A stretch of DNA of 64,000 nt from Paracoccaceae bacterium (GCA_018222585.1 JAAFAB010000003.1:62001-126000), one strand, 5' to 3'; numbered from the stretch's first letter, positions 43,724-54,046 are shown. Numbers and translations are program-made. Notes: generated by a model from the sequence alone, not told the origin.

Positions 43724-45823
43724 TCATGCGGCATCTTCCGCACGACCGCCGCTGCGTGCCGACGCATCCGCCTGCGCCGTGCCGGAGATGCGAAACTGAC
43801 CGACCGCGGAAATCAGGGCAGAGGTATCCCCCTTCATCGCTGCGGTTGCCGCGCTGGTTTCCTCGAACATCGCGGCGTTTTCCTGGGTGTCGGCGTCAAT
43901 GTTGTTCATCACCTTGCCGATACCGTCGATATCCTCGGACTGCTTCGATGCAGCGCCGGAGATCTCTCCGACCAGCGCGGCGATCTGGGTGACAGACTGG
44001 CTCATGTCGCCAAGCGCGCTGCCGACGCGATCGACGTGAACCACGCCGTCGGCGATCTGGCTGACACTGGTGGCGATCAGCGCGCCGATCTCGCTCGCCG
44101 CTTCCTTCGAGCGCTGCGCCAGGGCACGCACCTCCTGGGCGACCACCGCGAAGCCCCGGCCGCTGTCGCCGGCCCGGGCGGCCTCGACCCCGGCATTGAG
44201 CGCCAGCAGGTTGGTCTGGAAGGCGATCCCGTCGATCACCTCGATGATCTTCTCGATTGCCTGCGAGGAACTCTCGATCTCGCGCATGACCTCCACCGCC
44301 CGGCCGACGATCCGATCGCTCTCTTCGGTCTGGGTGCGTGTTTCAAGGGCCAGGGCATTGGCATTCGAGGCATTCGCCGCCGTCTCGCGCACCAGTTTGG
44401 TGATCGAATCGACCCAGGTCGAGGTCTCGCCGATCCGATGCGCCGTGCGCTCGGTCCGGGTCGCCAGTTCACTGGCCGCGCTCTCGATCTCGGCGTTGGC
44501 GTGATCGACGCCGCTGGAGATCGACAGAATCTCGCGCATCAGGGACTCGAGCCGCTCGACGGCGGCGTTGAAGTCACTGCGCAGGCGGTCATAGTCGCCT
44601 TCGAAAGCCTCGGTGATGCGGCAGGTCAGGTCGCCGCTTGCCAGGCCGGACAGACCCCGTGCCAGGCTGTCGACCACGCGCTGCTGCTCCGCGGCGCGGG
44701 CAGCGCGCTCGGCCTCGGCCGCCGCTTCCATCTCGGCCTTCTCGGCGGCACGACGGGCTTCGGCCTCACGCTCGCGGGCTGCGGCGTCCTCTTCCTGGCG
44801 GCGCTGCGCCTCTTCTGCCAGGCGCCGCTCCTCGGCATGGCGGGCCGCGGCCTCCCGGTCCCTGCGGTCGCGCTCGGCAGCCTCCTCGGTCATGCGCTGC
44901 TTCTCGATCTGGCCCTGGCGCAGGATCTCCAGCGTGCGGGCCATGCCGCCGATCTCGTCCTTGCGGTGGATCGCGGGCACGTCGACATCGGTCTCTCCGG
45001 CGCTGATCCGGCCCATGGCCGCCCGCAGCCGCGCCAGCGGGCGCAGAAGATGCAGCATCGTGAACGCGATACATCCCGCCAGTACGAGGGCCCCGGTCAC
45101 CAGGACCGCCATCACGGCCTCGCGCAGCGCCTCACCGGCGCGCCGGTCGGTGGCCTCTCCGAAGGTGCGGCTTTCCTCGAGCGCCAGCCTGGCCTCTTCC
45201 GCGACCGCATTGGTGTAGACCTCAGAGATCCGTCGCAACAGGTCGCCCACCGTGTTGCGCAGGGCCCCCTCCTCGAACAGCAGGTTCGCCCGCGCCGCCT
45301 GGAAGTCGGCCCCGGCCATCAGGCGCAGGCTGCGGGCATTCGAGGCCAGGTAAAACGTCATGTAGCGGGGCAGTTCGGTGGCCGTGCGTGACAGGTAGAG
45401 CGTGGCGCGGTCCAGGTCCGGGGACAGCCCCTCCTTGCGGGCCAGAAGGGTGCTGAACGCCAACATGTCCGTATTGAAATCGCGCGTGGCCGCGCCGACT
45501 GCCTGGCGCAGTTCCACCATGCGGTCGTGATCCAGGTGGTTCTGCAACAACCCGTTCTTCTGTGCATCGGTCAGCGCCTGCGTCGCCTCGATCAGGGCCA
45601 GCAGAGAGCGCGTCGCCTCTCCCGAGACATCGGCGAGACGGTTTGCTCCCTGCGCGCGGGAACTGGACTGCAGGTTGGTCTCATGCAGGGCTCGCGTTGC
45701 CTGCTGAATCGCCAGGAGACCGATCAGCGAAAGCGCCAGGACCGGGACAAGGACCAGGACCAGCAATTTCGGCAGCAATCCCAGGCGCAGCCCGCGCGGC
45801 TTGGTGCTGTCCTTTCCGATCAT
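43724..45823 (-). CDS. Methyl-accepting chemotaxis protein
   Basis: A 699-residue chemoreceptor. Helix 1 lies at about 18-42, a periplasmic helical domain of about 200 residues follows, and helix 2 is near 240-262. A HAMP domain follows (LRPLARLRAAMGRISAGETDVDV), then an Ala/Glu/Arg-rich coiled coil (about 320-395), a second HAMP-like unit (LASGDLTCRITEAFEGDYDRLRSDFN), and the MCP signalling domain with the hairpin tip AFQTNLLALNAGVEAARAGDSGRGFAVVA (split). It starts 5 bases after the stop of an exported repeat protein gene. That pairing suggests the periplasmic protein passes a signal to this receptor. Confidence 0.93.
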   Translation of the reverse strand: MIGKDSTKPRGLRLGLLPKLLVLVLVPVLALSLIGLLAIQQATRALHETNLQSSSRAQGANRLADVSGEATRSLLALIEATQALTDAQKNGLLQNHLDHDRMVELRQAVGAATRDFNTDMLAFSTLLARKEGLSPDLDRATLYLSRTATELPRYMTFYLASNARSLRLMAGADFQAARANLLFEEGALRNTVGDLLRRISEVYTNAVAEEARLALEESRTFGEATDRRAGEALREAVMAVLVTGALVLAGCIAFTMLHLLRPLARLRAAMGRISAGETDVDVPAIHRKDEIGGMARTLEILRQGQIEKQRMTEEAAERDRRDREAAARHAEERRLAEEAQRRQEEDAAAREREAEARRAAEKAEMEAAAEAERAARAAEQQRVVDSLARGLSGLASGDLTCRITEAFEGDYDRLRSDFNAAVERLESLMREILSISSGVDHANAEIESAASELATRTERTAHRIGETSTWVDSITKLVRETAANASNANALALETRTQTEESDRIVGRAVEVMREIESSSQAIEKIIEVIDGIAFQTNLLALNAGVEAARAGDSGRGFAVVAQEVRALAQRSKEAASEIGALIATSVSQIADGVVHVDRVGSALGDMSQSVTQIAALVGEISGAASKQSEDIDGIGKVMNNIDADTQENAAMFEETSAATAAMKGDTSALISAVGQFRISGTAQADASARSGGRAEDAA

Positions 45824-45828
45824 GGCCC

Positions 45829-46746
45829 CTACCCCTTGGCGCCGGCGAGACCGGCAACCAGTTCGCGGGACAGGGAAAGAGAGTTCCACACTTCATTCGG
45901 GGTCATGCCGCCCTGGAAGGGCGCGCGCTGCATCGGGTCGCGCAGGTCCACCACCGCCTTCATCGCCGAGACCTCGGCCAGGATCACCGAGATCGCGTGC
46001 AGCACATCCCCCGGCCGGATCGGGATGGGCCGGTCGTCGGGCAGAACGATGCCCCCGGGTACGGCGAACCGCCCCGAGTCGCCAAGCGCGCGAAGGTCCG
46101 TCAGCAGCGCATTGGCTTCGGAATAGGCATCGCCCGGTGTCTTCTGGACCAGCGCCATCATCTCGGCCGGATCGGGCTGAGAGCCGGCAGGACGCCCCGA
46201 CAGCAGCAACAGCTCTCCGCGCAGGGTTTCCGCCAGCCGGTAGACATCATTGGGCACCACTGGAGGCAGTCCCAGGCCATCCAGCGAAACCTCGATCTGC
46301 AACAGCCTGTTGTAGACATCCGTCGGGCTCTTGCCGGTGGGAAGCGCCACCTCCCCCACCGGACCGCTGAGCCCGTAGGCCCCATGCAGGTCCGCCAGTT
46401 CGTCGCGCAGCTTGACCACCAGTTCGAAGACATCCCCCGGCGTCGCCTCCCTGACCTCCATCGGTGGCAGCAGATCCGTGTCCAACCCGTTGACGAAACG
46501 CAACATCTGCAGCTTGCGCGAGACTTCCCGCGCCTTCTGCAGCACATGACGCGGGCGCCGGGCGGCGGTTTCCCGCGGTGCGGTACCCGGCTGCGAGAAG
46601 TTGGCCTGGTGCATCCGCTCGAGGTCCAGCCAGATCTCTTCCGTCACCTGGTAGACATGGTTCGGCGTCACCTGCTGGGCCCGGGCAGGGGTCACCGGCA
46701 GGGCAAGACAGGCAAGCAGGATCGGAAGCAGCAGGCGGGACAGCAT
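45829..46746 (-). CDS. Periplasmic protein with eight about 38-residue repeats
   Basis: A 305-residue exported protein (signal peptide to about residue 24, ARAQQ). The mature part is built of repeats each opening with a P-x-[DHE]-V/A-[YFLW] signature: TPNHVY (27), RPRHVL (64), TPGDVF (102), SPTDVY (140), VPNDVY (164), TPGDAY (203), RPGDVL (244) and TPNEVW (282). Each is followed by an amphipathic helix of about 15 residues ending in L-x-x-L. The period is mostly 37-41 residues. I recognise no named family. It is 5 bases upstream of the chemoreceptor gene, suggesting a ligand-binding or envelope-sensing partner. Confidence 0.8.
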   Translation of the reverse strand: MLSRLLLPILLACLALPVTPARAQQVTPNHVYQVTEEIWLDLERMHQANFSQPGTAPRETAARRPRHVLQKAREVSRKLQMLRFVNGLDTDLLPPMEVREATPGDVFELVVKLRDELADLHGAYGLSGPVGEVALPTGKSPTDVYNRLLQIEVSLDGLGLPPVVPNDVYRLAETLRGELLLLSGRPAGSQPDPAEMMALVQKTPGDAYSEANALLTDLRALGDSGRFAVPGGIVLPDDRPIPIRPGDVLHAISVILAEVSAMKAVVDLRDPMQRAPFQGGMTPNEVWNSLSLSRELVAGLAGAKG

Positions 46747-46892
46747 CGGCAAACCTCGGTCATGGGGTGTCGCGGCAGGTCGGCGCGACGCTATCACCGG
46801 AAGTCTGAAGCGAAGGTAACCGGGCACGGCCGCGCCCACCGCTCTTTCCCCGCAATTCTAGCCAGTTTCCCCGCCACAGGGCGTACAGGCGG

Positions 46893-48248
46893 TCACGGGG
46901 CTGCTTGCCAGAGGCGCGCATAGGGGGCCAGCCGGGAGTCCGGCACAGGCACCCGCCTTGGCGGCGGCACCTCTGCGGAATGTCCGAAGAGCAGCGCCGC
47001 GCCGATAGAGGTGCCGGTGGCCGAGGCGCTGACCTCGACCCCGCCGGGTGTGAGCGTGGCCAGCATGGCAAGGAAATCCGGGTTGCGGGCGAAGGGGCCT
47101 TCGACGACCACCGGACCCTCGGCGCCGATCAGGTCAAGGCAGGTGCGGGTCATCAGCGCGAGGTAGAGCGAAAGTGCGAAGATGCGCTCTCCGTCACTGG
47201 CCGGTTCCGCCGTCCAGCGGTGGCTGCGCCCGGCAAAGGGACCGCTGTCGGTCACCACCGAGGGCAGCAGCATCAGGGCCGTTTCCAGCACCCGGTCGCG
47301 GTCGGCGTCCGTGGGCCGGGCCTCGCTGCCGTCGCGGATCAGCTCGAATTCCCGCCCGCCCATGAAGCGCGCCGAGGGTACCGGATCGCCATGGGCCGAG
47401 ACGTTGACCAGCACGTCGCGGGCCGGGTCCAGAGGCACGTCGCGGCCCGCGACGGACATGCAGACCACCCAGGTCCCGGTCGAGACCACCGAGAAGGCCC
47501 CGCCATGCCGCTGCAGGTGCGGCAGCAACGAGGCGTTGCTGTCGTGGATGCCGCAGAGCACCGGGGTTGCCAGGTCGAGCCCGGTCAGCGCCGCGACCTC
47601 CTCCGATACCATGCCCAGCACGTCCGAGGCCCTGTGCGCCGGCGCCATGGCATCGGCGATGCCAAGCGCGCCCGGCAGGTCCGACAGGCGCCCCTCCCAC
47701 GGGTTCCAAAGGTCGGTATGGCAGCCCAGCGAGGAGACATCCGTGGCAAAGCGCCCGGTCAGCCGGTAGCCCCAGTACTGCGGATAGGTCACCACATGGG
47801 CGAGGCGCTCGCGCAGGCCGGGTTGCGTCTCCAGCAGCCAGTGCAGTTGCGCGCCCAGGTTCAACCCCATGGGCAGACGGGCCGCGCCTGTCTGCGCGAA
47901 GGGCGGACGCAGGGCGTCATAGGCCTGGGCCAGGTCGTCGGGGCCGCTGTGCTCGTAGTCCAGCATCGGACAGGCCAGCCCGCCCCCGGCGTCCAGCAGC
48001 ACCGCCGCCGCGCCATGGGTGGTGATGGAAATCCCGTCGATCCCGTGGCTTTCGTGGAAGGCGCGCAGGTGCGTCAGGAAGAACTCCCAATGCCCCTCAA
48101 GGTCGAAATGCGGATAGGGCGGGCCGGGGCGCACCGTGTTGGGACGGGTGACCACCGCGATCTCTTCAAGCGCCAGCGTATCGACCAGCGCCAGCTTTGC
48201 ATTGGTCTTGCCCACGTCGATCACGGCCACATGGCGGGCGGTCCTCAT
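46893..48248 (-). CDS. rhaK: Rhamnulose kinase (FGGY family)
   Basis: A 451-residue sugar kinase with the ATPase fold. The N-terminal phosphate loop [17 protein letters not shown] (residues about 6-22), [16 protein letters not shown] and the C-terminal [16 protein letters not shown] block are present. It phosphorylates L-rhamnulose. In Rhizobium leguminosarum RhaK is also needed for rhamnose uptake by the neighbouring ABC system. It ends the operon rhaRSTPQUK and overlaps the rhaU stop by 4 bases at its ATG. Confidence 0.9.
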   Translation of the reverse strand: MRTARHVAVIDVGKTNAKLALVDTLALEEIAVVTRPNTVRPGPPYPHFDLEGHWEFFLTHLRAFHESHGIDGISITTHGAAAVLLDAGGGLACPMLDYEHSGPDDLAQAYDALRPPFAQTGAARLPMGLNLGAQLHWLLETQPGLRERLAHVVTYPQYWGYRLTGRFATDVSSLGCHTDLWNPWEGRLSDLPGALGIADAMAPAHRASDVLGMVSEEVAALTGLDLATPVLCGIHDSNASLLPHLQRHGGAFSVVSTGTWVVCMSVAGRDVPLDPARDVLVNVSAHGDPVPSARFMGGREFELIRDGSEARPTDADRDRVLETALMLLPSVVTDSGPFAGRSHRWTAEPASDGERIFALSLYLALMTRTCLDLIGAEGPVVVEGPFARNPDFLAMLATLTPGGVEVSASATGTSIGAALLFGHSAEVPPPRRVPVPDSRLAPYARLWQAAP

Positions 48249-48559
48249 GGCAGGTGAAACACCGTTTCCAGCGAGACCTCGACGGGGCGATTGTCGGGGT
48301 GGGTCTCCATGATGTCGGCCATGTGGGCCCACCACCGCTTCATCACCGGATGCTCGGGCAGGGCGGCCATGCCGTGATCCTCGCGCCGCCAGAGCACGCC
48401 GAACAGCGCCCGCGTCTCGGGGTCGTAGTGGATCGAGTAATCCTCGACGCCCGCGTCCTTCAGCAGGACCGACAGCTCGGGCCAGATCTGGTCATGGCGG
48501 CGGCGGTATTCATCCAGCTGCCCTTCATTCAGGGTCATGCGGAAGGCGATCTTTTCCAT
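48245..48559 (-). CDS. rhaU: L-rhamnose mutarotase
   Basis: A 104-residue protein, the usual size of the family. [28 protein letters not shown] at the start holds the catalytic His (H22), and [18 protein letters not shown] near the end is the second conserved block. It converts the beta and alpha anomers of L-rhamnose. An upstream ATG at 48586 would overlap rhaQ more; the ATG at 48559 fits the family length. Its stop overlaps the rhaK start. Confidence 0.94.
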   Translation of the reverse strand: MEKIAFRMTLNEGQLDEYRRRHDQIWPELSVLLKDAGVEDYSIHYDPETRALFGVLWRREDHGMAALPEHPVMKRWWAHMADIMETHPDNRPVEVSLETVFHLP

Positions 48560-48582
48560 CCCGGGTACTTTCCTTGCAGGGG

Positions 48583-49602
48583 TCATGCGCGGCCCCGGAA
48601 TTTCGCCCAGAGGCGCGGCAGGGCGATGACCCCGATCAGCAGCAGGCCGATGAAGATCGACATCACGATACCGGGCACGTTCAGCAGGCCAAGGCCGAAG
48701 GTCACCAGCCCCATGACGAAGGCCGCGATCACCACGCCGGGGATCGAGCCCGAGCCGCCGAGGATGTTGACCCCGCCGAGGACGACCATGGTGACCACCT
48801 CAAGCTCCATGCCGCTGGCGATGGAGGGCCGGGTCGAGCCGAGCCGCGAGGTCAGGCAGACCGCCGCCACGCCCGACATCAGGCCGGTCAGCAGGAAGAG
48901 GATCATCTTCACCCGCGCCACCCGGATGCCCGAGAAGAGCGCCCCGGTGGGGTTGTTGCCGATGGCATAGACCGCGCGGCCGAAGTTGGTCCTGTGCAGC
49001 ACCACGCCGTAGATCACCGCGAGAACGGCGAAGATCACCAGCTCGACCGAGATCACCCAGAAGGCATAGCCCTGCCCGAAGAAGGCGAAATCCGAGGGGT
49101 AGCCGCGGAAGGCGCCATCGCCCAGCACGATGTAGCTGATGCCGCGAAACAGGCTCATGGTGCCGATGGTCACGACGATGGACGGCAGGCCGAGCCGGGT
49201 CACCAGCACCCCGTTGAAGGCACCACAGAGCAGGCCGGTGACAAGGCCGGTGGCGACGATGGCGGGGGTGCCGAAACCGGCCTCCATCACCAGCCCCATG
49301 GCCGTGGAGGCCAGCGCGATGATCGAGGCGACCGACAGGTCGATCTCTCCGGCGATGATCAGCAGGGCCATGGCGAAGGCGATCATCGCCTTCTCGGTGA
49401 AGTTGAAGGTCGCGTCGCTGAGGTTCCAGGCGTTCAGGAAGTAGGGCGAGGCGAAGGAATTCAGGATGAAGATCCCGATCGCCACCACCAGCAGCAGGCT
49501 TTCCCAGCTTTTCAGCTTCGCTTCCCAGGGGGCGCGCAGGCGGTCCGGGACCGGGCCGCGGGCGCGGGCTTCGGGGGCGGATGTGGTTTCGGCGAGGCTC
49601 AT
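48583..49602 (-). CDS. rhaQ: Rhamnose ABC transporter permease
   Basis: A 339-residue RbsC/AraH-type permease with about ten helices. It shows [26 protein letters not shown] and [29 protein letters not shown] (split), typical of the BPD_transp_2 family. It forms the membrane channel together with RhaP. It overlaps the rhaP stop by 4 bases, so the two subunits are probably translated together. Confidence 0.92.
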   Translation of the reverse strand: MSLAETTSAPEARARGPVPDRLRAPWEAKLKSWESLLLVVAIGIFILNSFASPYFLNAWNLSDATFNFTEKAMIAFAMALLIIAGEIDLSVASIIALASTAMGLVMEAGFGTPAIVATGLVTGLLCGAFNGVLVTRLGLPSIVVTIGTMSLFRGISYIVLGDGAFRGYPSDFAFFGQGYAFWVISVELVIFAVLAVIYGVVLHRTNFGRAVYAIGNNPTGALFSGIRVARVKMILFLLTGLMSGVAAVCLTSRLGSTRPSIASGMELEVVTMVVLGGVNILGGSGSIPGVVIAAFVMGLVTFGLGLLNVPGIVMSIFIGLLLIGVIALPRLWAKFRGRA

Positions 49603-50576
49603 TGCGCGTGCTCCGCGGATTTCAGGATGACCCGGCCCTTGCTGCGGCCAGAGCGGGCGTTGAAGGTGACGGCGATCAGGATCGCGGCACCCGAGATGGC
49701 CAGCTGCCAGAAGGGCGAGATATCGACCACCGGTAGGGCGTTCTTGACGATACCCAGGAACATGGCCCCCAGCACGGTGCCAAGGACCGAGCCGACGCCA
49801 CCGGCAATCGAGATGCCGCCGATGACGCAGGCCGCCACGACCTCAAGCTCGAAGCCGCCGGCGATGTCGACATAGGCCACGGCGTAGCGGGCGATCCAGA
49901 GGTAGCCCGCCAGACCGGCCAGCGCGCCGGAGATGACGAAGGCCAGGAACTGGGCCCGACCGACGTTGAGGCCGGTGTAGACCGCCGCATGGGGGTTGCC
50001 GCCGACGGCGAAGAAGCTGCGGCCAAGCGCGGTGCGCGCCATCAGCAGGGCCATCAGCAGGGCGACGGCAAGGCCGATCCAGCCCATGACGGTGACGCCC
50101 AGGACGACCTGGCGCGGGAAGCCGGTGAAAGTGGCGCTCATCTCATGCGCGTTGATCCACTGGCCGTCGGACAGCAGGAAGATCACGCCCCGGAAGATGG
50201 TCATGGTGCCCAGCGTCACCACGATGGGCGGGATCGCCAGCTTCCAGACCAGCAGCCCGTTGATGGCGCCAAGGGCGGCGCCCATGGTCAGGGCGATCAG
50301 GATGGTCAGGCCGACCGGCAGATCCGGCGCGGCCACGTTGATCATGGCGCAGACCATGCCGGTCAGTGCCAGGTTGGCGGCGACCGAGAGGTCGATGCAG
50401 CGGGTCAGGATGACCACCATCTGCCCAAGCGCCAGGATCATCAGCGGCGTGGTGTCGGAATAGACCGAGGCCAGGTTGTGCGGCGTGATGAAGGCGGGGA
50501 AGCGGGTGGCGATCAGACCCAGCAGCAGCACGATGGCCGCCAGCAGGATCGCCTCGCGCGACTTGACGAAACTCAT
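49599..50576 (-). CDS. rhaP: Rhamnose ABC transporter permease
   Basis: A 325-residue BPD_transp_2 permease. Family marks are VILTRCIDLSVAANLALTGMVCAM, the middle GAINGLLVWKLAIPPIVVTLGTMTIFRG and GGISIAGGVGSVLGTVLGAMFLGIVKNALP (split). It pairs with RhaQ. The start overlaps the rhaT stop by 4 bases. The two permeases are related to each other but clearly diverged. Confidence 0.92.
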   Translation of the reverse strand: MSFVKSREAILLAAIVLLLGLIATRFPAFITPHNLASVYSDTTPLMILALGQMVVILTRCIDLSVAANLALTGMVCAMINVAAPDLPVGLTILIALTMGAALGAINGLLVWKLAIPPIVVTLGTMTIFRGVIFLLSDGQWINAHEMSATFTGFPRQVVLGVTVMGWIGLAVALLMALLMARTALGRSFFAVGGNPHAAVYTGLNVGRAQFLAFVISGALAGLAGYLWIARYAVAYVDIAGGFELEVVAACVIGGISIAGGVGSVLGTVLGAMFLGIVKNALPVVDISPFWQLAISGAAILIAVTFNARSGRSKGRVILKSAEHAQ

Positions 50577-52108
50577 GCGGCTTCTCCTTTGACGCCGATG
50601 CCTGCGGCGTGGCGGACAAGGGTTTCCGGGGTGAGCGCATCACCCTCCAGCTCGGCGGCGATGCGGCCTTCGCGCATCACGATGACGCGGTCGGACATGC
50701 CGAGGATCTCGGGGATCTCCGAGCTGACCATGATCACCGACAGCCCCTCGGCGGCCAGTTCGGACATGAACTCGTGCACGGCGGCCTTGGAGCCGATGTC
50801 GATGCCCTTGGTGGGCTCGTCGAGGATGATGACCTTGGGCCGCGTCGCCAGCCACTTGGCGATCACCACCTTCTGCTGGTTGCCGCCCGACAGGCTGCCG
50901 ACGGTGGTGTCCAGAGAGGCCGCCCGCAGGTCCAGCCGCTCGGTATATTGCCGGGTCAGGGCGAATTCCTCGGCCAACCGCAGGAAGCCACGGTGCGAGG
51001 TCTCGCGAAGGCTCGGCAGGGTGACGTTCTGGAAGATCGGCAGGTCGAGGATGGCCCCCTGCTTGCCGCGATCCTCGGGGACATAGACGATGCCCGCCTC
51101 GATGGCCTCGGCGGGCGAGCGGATGACCTTCACGTGGTCCTCCAGCTTCACCGCGCCCTTGGACGGCCTGGTGATGCCGATCAGGCTCTGCATGAACTCG
51201 GACCGACCGGCGCCGACAAGACCGTAGAAACCCAGGATCTCGCCCCGGCGCAGGGTAAAGTTGATGTCCTCGAACTCGGTCGGGTGGGAATAGCCCACCA
51301 CCTTCAGCACCTCGTCCCCGACCTGCGCGGCGCGCTTGGGGAAGATCTGGTCGACCGCGCGGCCCACCATCATCTTCACCAGGTCGCCTTCGCTGACGTC
51401 CGCGATCTTGCCCGCGCCGACGAACTGGCCGTCGCGGAAGACGGTGTAACGGTCCGAGATGCGGAAGATCTCGTCGAACTTGTGGCTGATGAAGAGGATC
51501 GCCTTGCCCTGCGCCTTCAGGGTCTCGACCAGTTCGTAAAGCTCTTCGATCTCTTTCTGCGACAGGGCGGCGGTTGGCTCGTCCATGATCACCACGCGCG
51601 CCTCGACCGACAGCGCCCGACCGATGGCCACAAGGTGACGCGAGGCGATGCCCAGATCCTTCAGCTTCACGCCGGGGTCGATCTCGGCCCCGATGGAGGC
51701 CAGGATCTCGCCGGCGCGGCGGCGCATCTGCGCGGTGTCGATCAGGCCGAAGCGGGTGCGGGGCGCATGGCCGATGAAGATGTTCTCGGCCACGGTCAGC
51801 TCTTCGAACAGCACCGTCTCCTGGTGGATCGCGGTCACCCCGGCGCCCGAGGCCGCCTGGGCGGTCGGGAAGCTGACAGGCTCACCGTCCAGCAGGATCT
51901 GCCCGCCGTCGGGCTGATAGATCCCTGTCAGGATCTTCACCACGGTCGATTTGCCCGCGCCGTTCTCGCCGATCAGCGAGGTCACTTCGCCCGCGTGCAG
52001 CTCCAGCTGCACCTGGTCCAGCGCGGTGACGCCCGGGAATGTCTTGATGATGCGGTCCAGCGCAAGGACAGCCCCCTGCGCCGCGACCGGCCCTTGGCCA
52101 GTGCCCAT
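50573..52108 (-). CDS. rhaT: Rhamnose ABC transporter ATPase (two ABC domains)
   Basis: A 511-residue fused ATPase of the RbsA/AraG type. The first domain has Walker A GENGAGKST (near residue 42-50), an atypical signature LSQKE and Walker B VVIMDEPTAA; the second has GLVGAGRSE, the normal LSGGNQQKV signature and VIILDEPTKGID. This asymmetry is usual for sugar importers of this class. It energises RhaS-RhaP-RhaQ. The name rhaT follows the Rhizobium operon and is not the enterobacterial symporter RhaT. Confidence 0.93.
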   Translation of the reverse strand: MGTGQGPVAAQGAVLALDRIIKTFPGVTALDQVQLELHAGEVTSLIGENGAGKSTVVKILTGIYQPDGGQILLDGEPVSFPTAQAASGAGVTAIHQETVLFEELTVAENIFIGHAPRTRFGLIDTAQMRRRAGEILASIGAEIDPGVKLKDLGIASRHLVAIGRALSVEARVVIMDEPTAALSQKEIEELYELVETLKAQGKAILFISHKFDEIFRISDRYTVFRDGQFVGAGKIADVSEGDLVKMMVGRAVDQIFPKRAAQVGDEVLKVVGYSHPTEFEDINFTLRRGEILGFYGLVGAGRSEFMQSLIGITRPSKGAVKLEDHVKVIRSPAEAIEAGIVYVPEDRGKQGAILDLPIFQNVTLPSLRETSHRGFLRLAEEFALTRQYTERLDLRAASLDTTVGSLSGGNQQKVVIAKWLATRPKVIILDEPTKGIDIGSKAAVHEFMSELAAEGLSVIMVSSEIPEILGMSDRVIVMREGRIAAELEGDALTPETLVRHAAGIGVKGEAA

Positions 52109-52169
52109 GATCTGCCCCGTCCGAATTGAGGGGGCCGGGCGACGCTGCCGCCCGGCCGTCACAAGAGGA

Positions 52170-53159
52170 TCAGAAGATGCTCTTGAAGTCGTCGATGTTG
52201 CTCTCGTCGTAGACGAAGGGGTCGGCCATGGCGGCAGAGCCGGTTTCGTCCAGCGTGATGGTGCCCATGCGGCCGATCTCGATCTCGGCGCCCGGGGCGG
52301 CTTCGACGTCCCCCTTGGCCAGGTGATAGGCCATCATGGTGGCCGAGTAGCCCAAGTCGATCGGGTTCCAGATGGCGAAGGACTTGGAGGCACCGCTTTC
52401 GATGGCGCCGGCCATCTCGGAGGGCAGGCCCAGGCCGGTCACGTTGACCTCACCCACCTTGCCGGCGTCCACCACGGCCTGCGCGGCAGCCACGATCCCG
52501 ACCGAGGTCGGCGCGATGATCGCATCCAGATCGGGGTAGGATTGCATCAGGCCCTGGGCTTCACGGTAGGACTTGTCGGCCAGGTCGTCGCCATAGACGG
52601 TGCCCACGACGTTGATGCCCGGATAGTTCGGCAGCACCTTGGTCATTTCCTCGATCCAGATGTTCTGGTTGGTCGAGGTGGTGGTGGCCGAGAGCACGGC
52701 CACGTCGCCGCCCTCGGGCAGCTCATCGGCGGCCAGCTTGACGATCATGTTGCCGATCAGCGCATTGGACGAGGGGTTCAGGTGGGCCTGGCGGCCATCC
52801 TCGGCAACACCCGAATCCCACGAGATCACGGTGATGCCGCGCTGCATGGCCTTCTTCAGGGTCGGCACCAGCGCATCGGTGTCATTGGCCGAAACGGCAA
52901 TGGCGTCGACCTGCTGGGCGATCAGGGCGTTGATCACCTCGATCTGGCCTTCGGCGGTGGTGTCGGTGGGGCCGGTGTAGATGATCTCGACATCACCCAG
53001 CTCGGATGCGGCCTCTTCCGCGCCCTTGGCCGCCGCTTCGAAGAAGCCGATGCCGAGCGCCTTGACGACCAGCGCGATGCGCATGTCCTCGGCCGAGGCC
53101 GGTCCGGCGAAAAGTCCCGCCGCGACGGCGGCAGTGGTCAGCAGTTTAGCAAGTTTCAT
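52170..53159 (-). CDS. rhaS: Rhamnose ABC transporter substrate-binding protein
   Basis: A 329-residue periplasmic binding protein with a signal peptide ending at GPASAED (residue about 23). The type-1 periplasmic fold is seen in IALVVKALGIGFFEAAAKGAEEAASELG, VDAIAVSANDTDALVPTLKKAMQRGITVISWDSG and DAIIAPTSVGIVAAAQAVVDAG (split). It delivers L-rhamnose to the permeases. The name follows the Rhizobium operon and is not the enterobacterial AraC-type RhaS. Confidence 0.92.
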   Translation of the reverse strand: MKLAKLLTTAAVAAGLFAGPASAEDMRIALVVKALGIGFFEAAAKGAEEAASELGDVEIIYTGPTDTTAEGQIEVINALIAQQVDAIAVSANDTDALVPTLKKAMQRGITVISWDSGVAEDGRQAHLNPSSNALIGNMIVKLAADELPEGGDVAVLSATTTSTNQNIWIEEMTKVLPNYPGINVVGTVYGDDLADKSYREAQGLMQSYPDLDAIIAPTSVGIVAAAQAVVDAGKVGEVNVTGLGLPSEMAGAIESGASKSFAIWNPIDLGYSATMMAYHLAKGDVEAAPGAEIEIGRMGTITLDETGSAAMADPFVYDESNIDDFKSIF

Positions 53160-53203
53160 GATGGATCCTCCCTAAGTTACCATCGTGCTTGCGGCCCCTC
53201 CTC

Positions 53204-54004
53204 TTACGAAGCCGCCTCCTCCCGCGCGGTGCCTGATGGCGCCACGACAAGCCTGATATCCGCGCTCTCCACCATGGCCGCGGCGCGGTCGCTGATCCCC
53301 TCGTCGGTGATCAGCACGTCGATTTCCTCCAGCGGGCAGAGCACGAGGCTCGACCGGCTCTCGAACTTGCTGGAATCGACCAGCAGCACCAGCTCGTCCG
53401 CCTGGCCGATCAGCTTCTGCTCGGCCTGGATGATCAGCGGATCGGCCTCCATCACCCCCAGCGGACCGACCCCCTGCGCGCCCATGAACAGGCGGCGGGC
53501 GCAGAAGTTGCGCGTCACGTCGTTCTCGAAGGGCGACAGGACGATGTTCTGTTCGCGGTAGATCACCCCGCCCGAGATCAGCACCGAGTTCTTCGAATGC
53601 TTCAGCAGGTGTTCGGCAATGGGGAAGGAGTTGGTGAAGACCTGGCAGCGCCGCGTCGCCAGCGGATGCACCATCTGGAAGGTGGTCGTGCCACCGTTGA
53701 TGATGATCGCATCGCCCTCGTCACAGAGCTCGACCGCCGCTCGGGCGATGGCCTGCTTCTGGCGGATGTGCAGGGTCTGGTTGACCGAGAACGGACGGCC
53801 CGCAAGGCCCGGGAACTGGTTCGGTGCCAGGGCCTCGGCCCCGCCGCGCACCCGGCGCAGCTTCTTGGCGACATGCAGCGCGGCGATATCGCGGCGCACC
53901 GTCGCCTCGGAGGCCCCCGTCAGCCCGCAGAGATCGGCCACGGTCACGACCGGCCGGTCCTGAACCGCTGACAGAATGATCCCGTGGCGTTCCTTCTCGT
54001 GCAT
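53204..54004 (-). CDS. rhaR: DeoR family regulator of rhamnose genes
   Basis: A 266-residue DeoR regulator. The N-terminal helix-turn-helix VADLCGLTGASEATVRRDIAALHVAKKLRRVRGGAEAL (split) is typical, and the sugar-phosphate domain follows from about residue 75, with INGGTTTFQMV and SGGVIYREQNIVL. It is the first gene of the operon rhaRSTPQUK and is divergent from rhaDI. TCAATCA-type repeats in the gap are the likely operators for self-control and for rhaDI. The effector is probably a rhamnose pathway intermediate. Confidence 0.92.
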   Translation of the reverse strand: MHEKERHGIILSAVQDRPVVTVADLCGLTGASEATVRRDIAALHVAKKLRRVRGGAEALAPNQFPGLAGRPFSVNQTLHIRQKQAIARAAVELCDEGDAIIINGGTTTFQMVHPLATRRCQVFTNSFPIAEHLLKHSKNSVLISGGVIYREQNIVLSPFENDVTRNFCARRLFMGAQGVGPLGVMEADPLIIQAEQKLIGQADELVLLVDSSKFESRSSLVLCPLEEIDVLITDEGISDRAAAMVESADIRLVVAPSGTAREEAAS

Positions 54005-54046
54005 CTTTTCCTCCCGTTCCGGTCAGCTTGCCGCGCAGAAACGATC

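Noticed and set aside
50573-53159. Enterobacterial RhaT symporter and AraC-type RhaS
   Set aside because: The proteins are an ABC ATPase and a periplasmic binding protein; the names here follow the Rhizobium rhaRSTPQUK operon.
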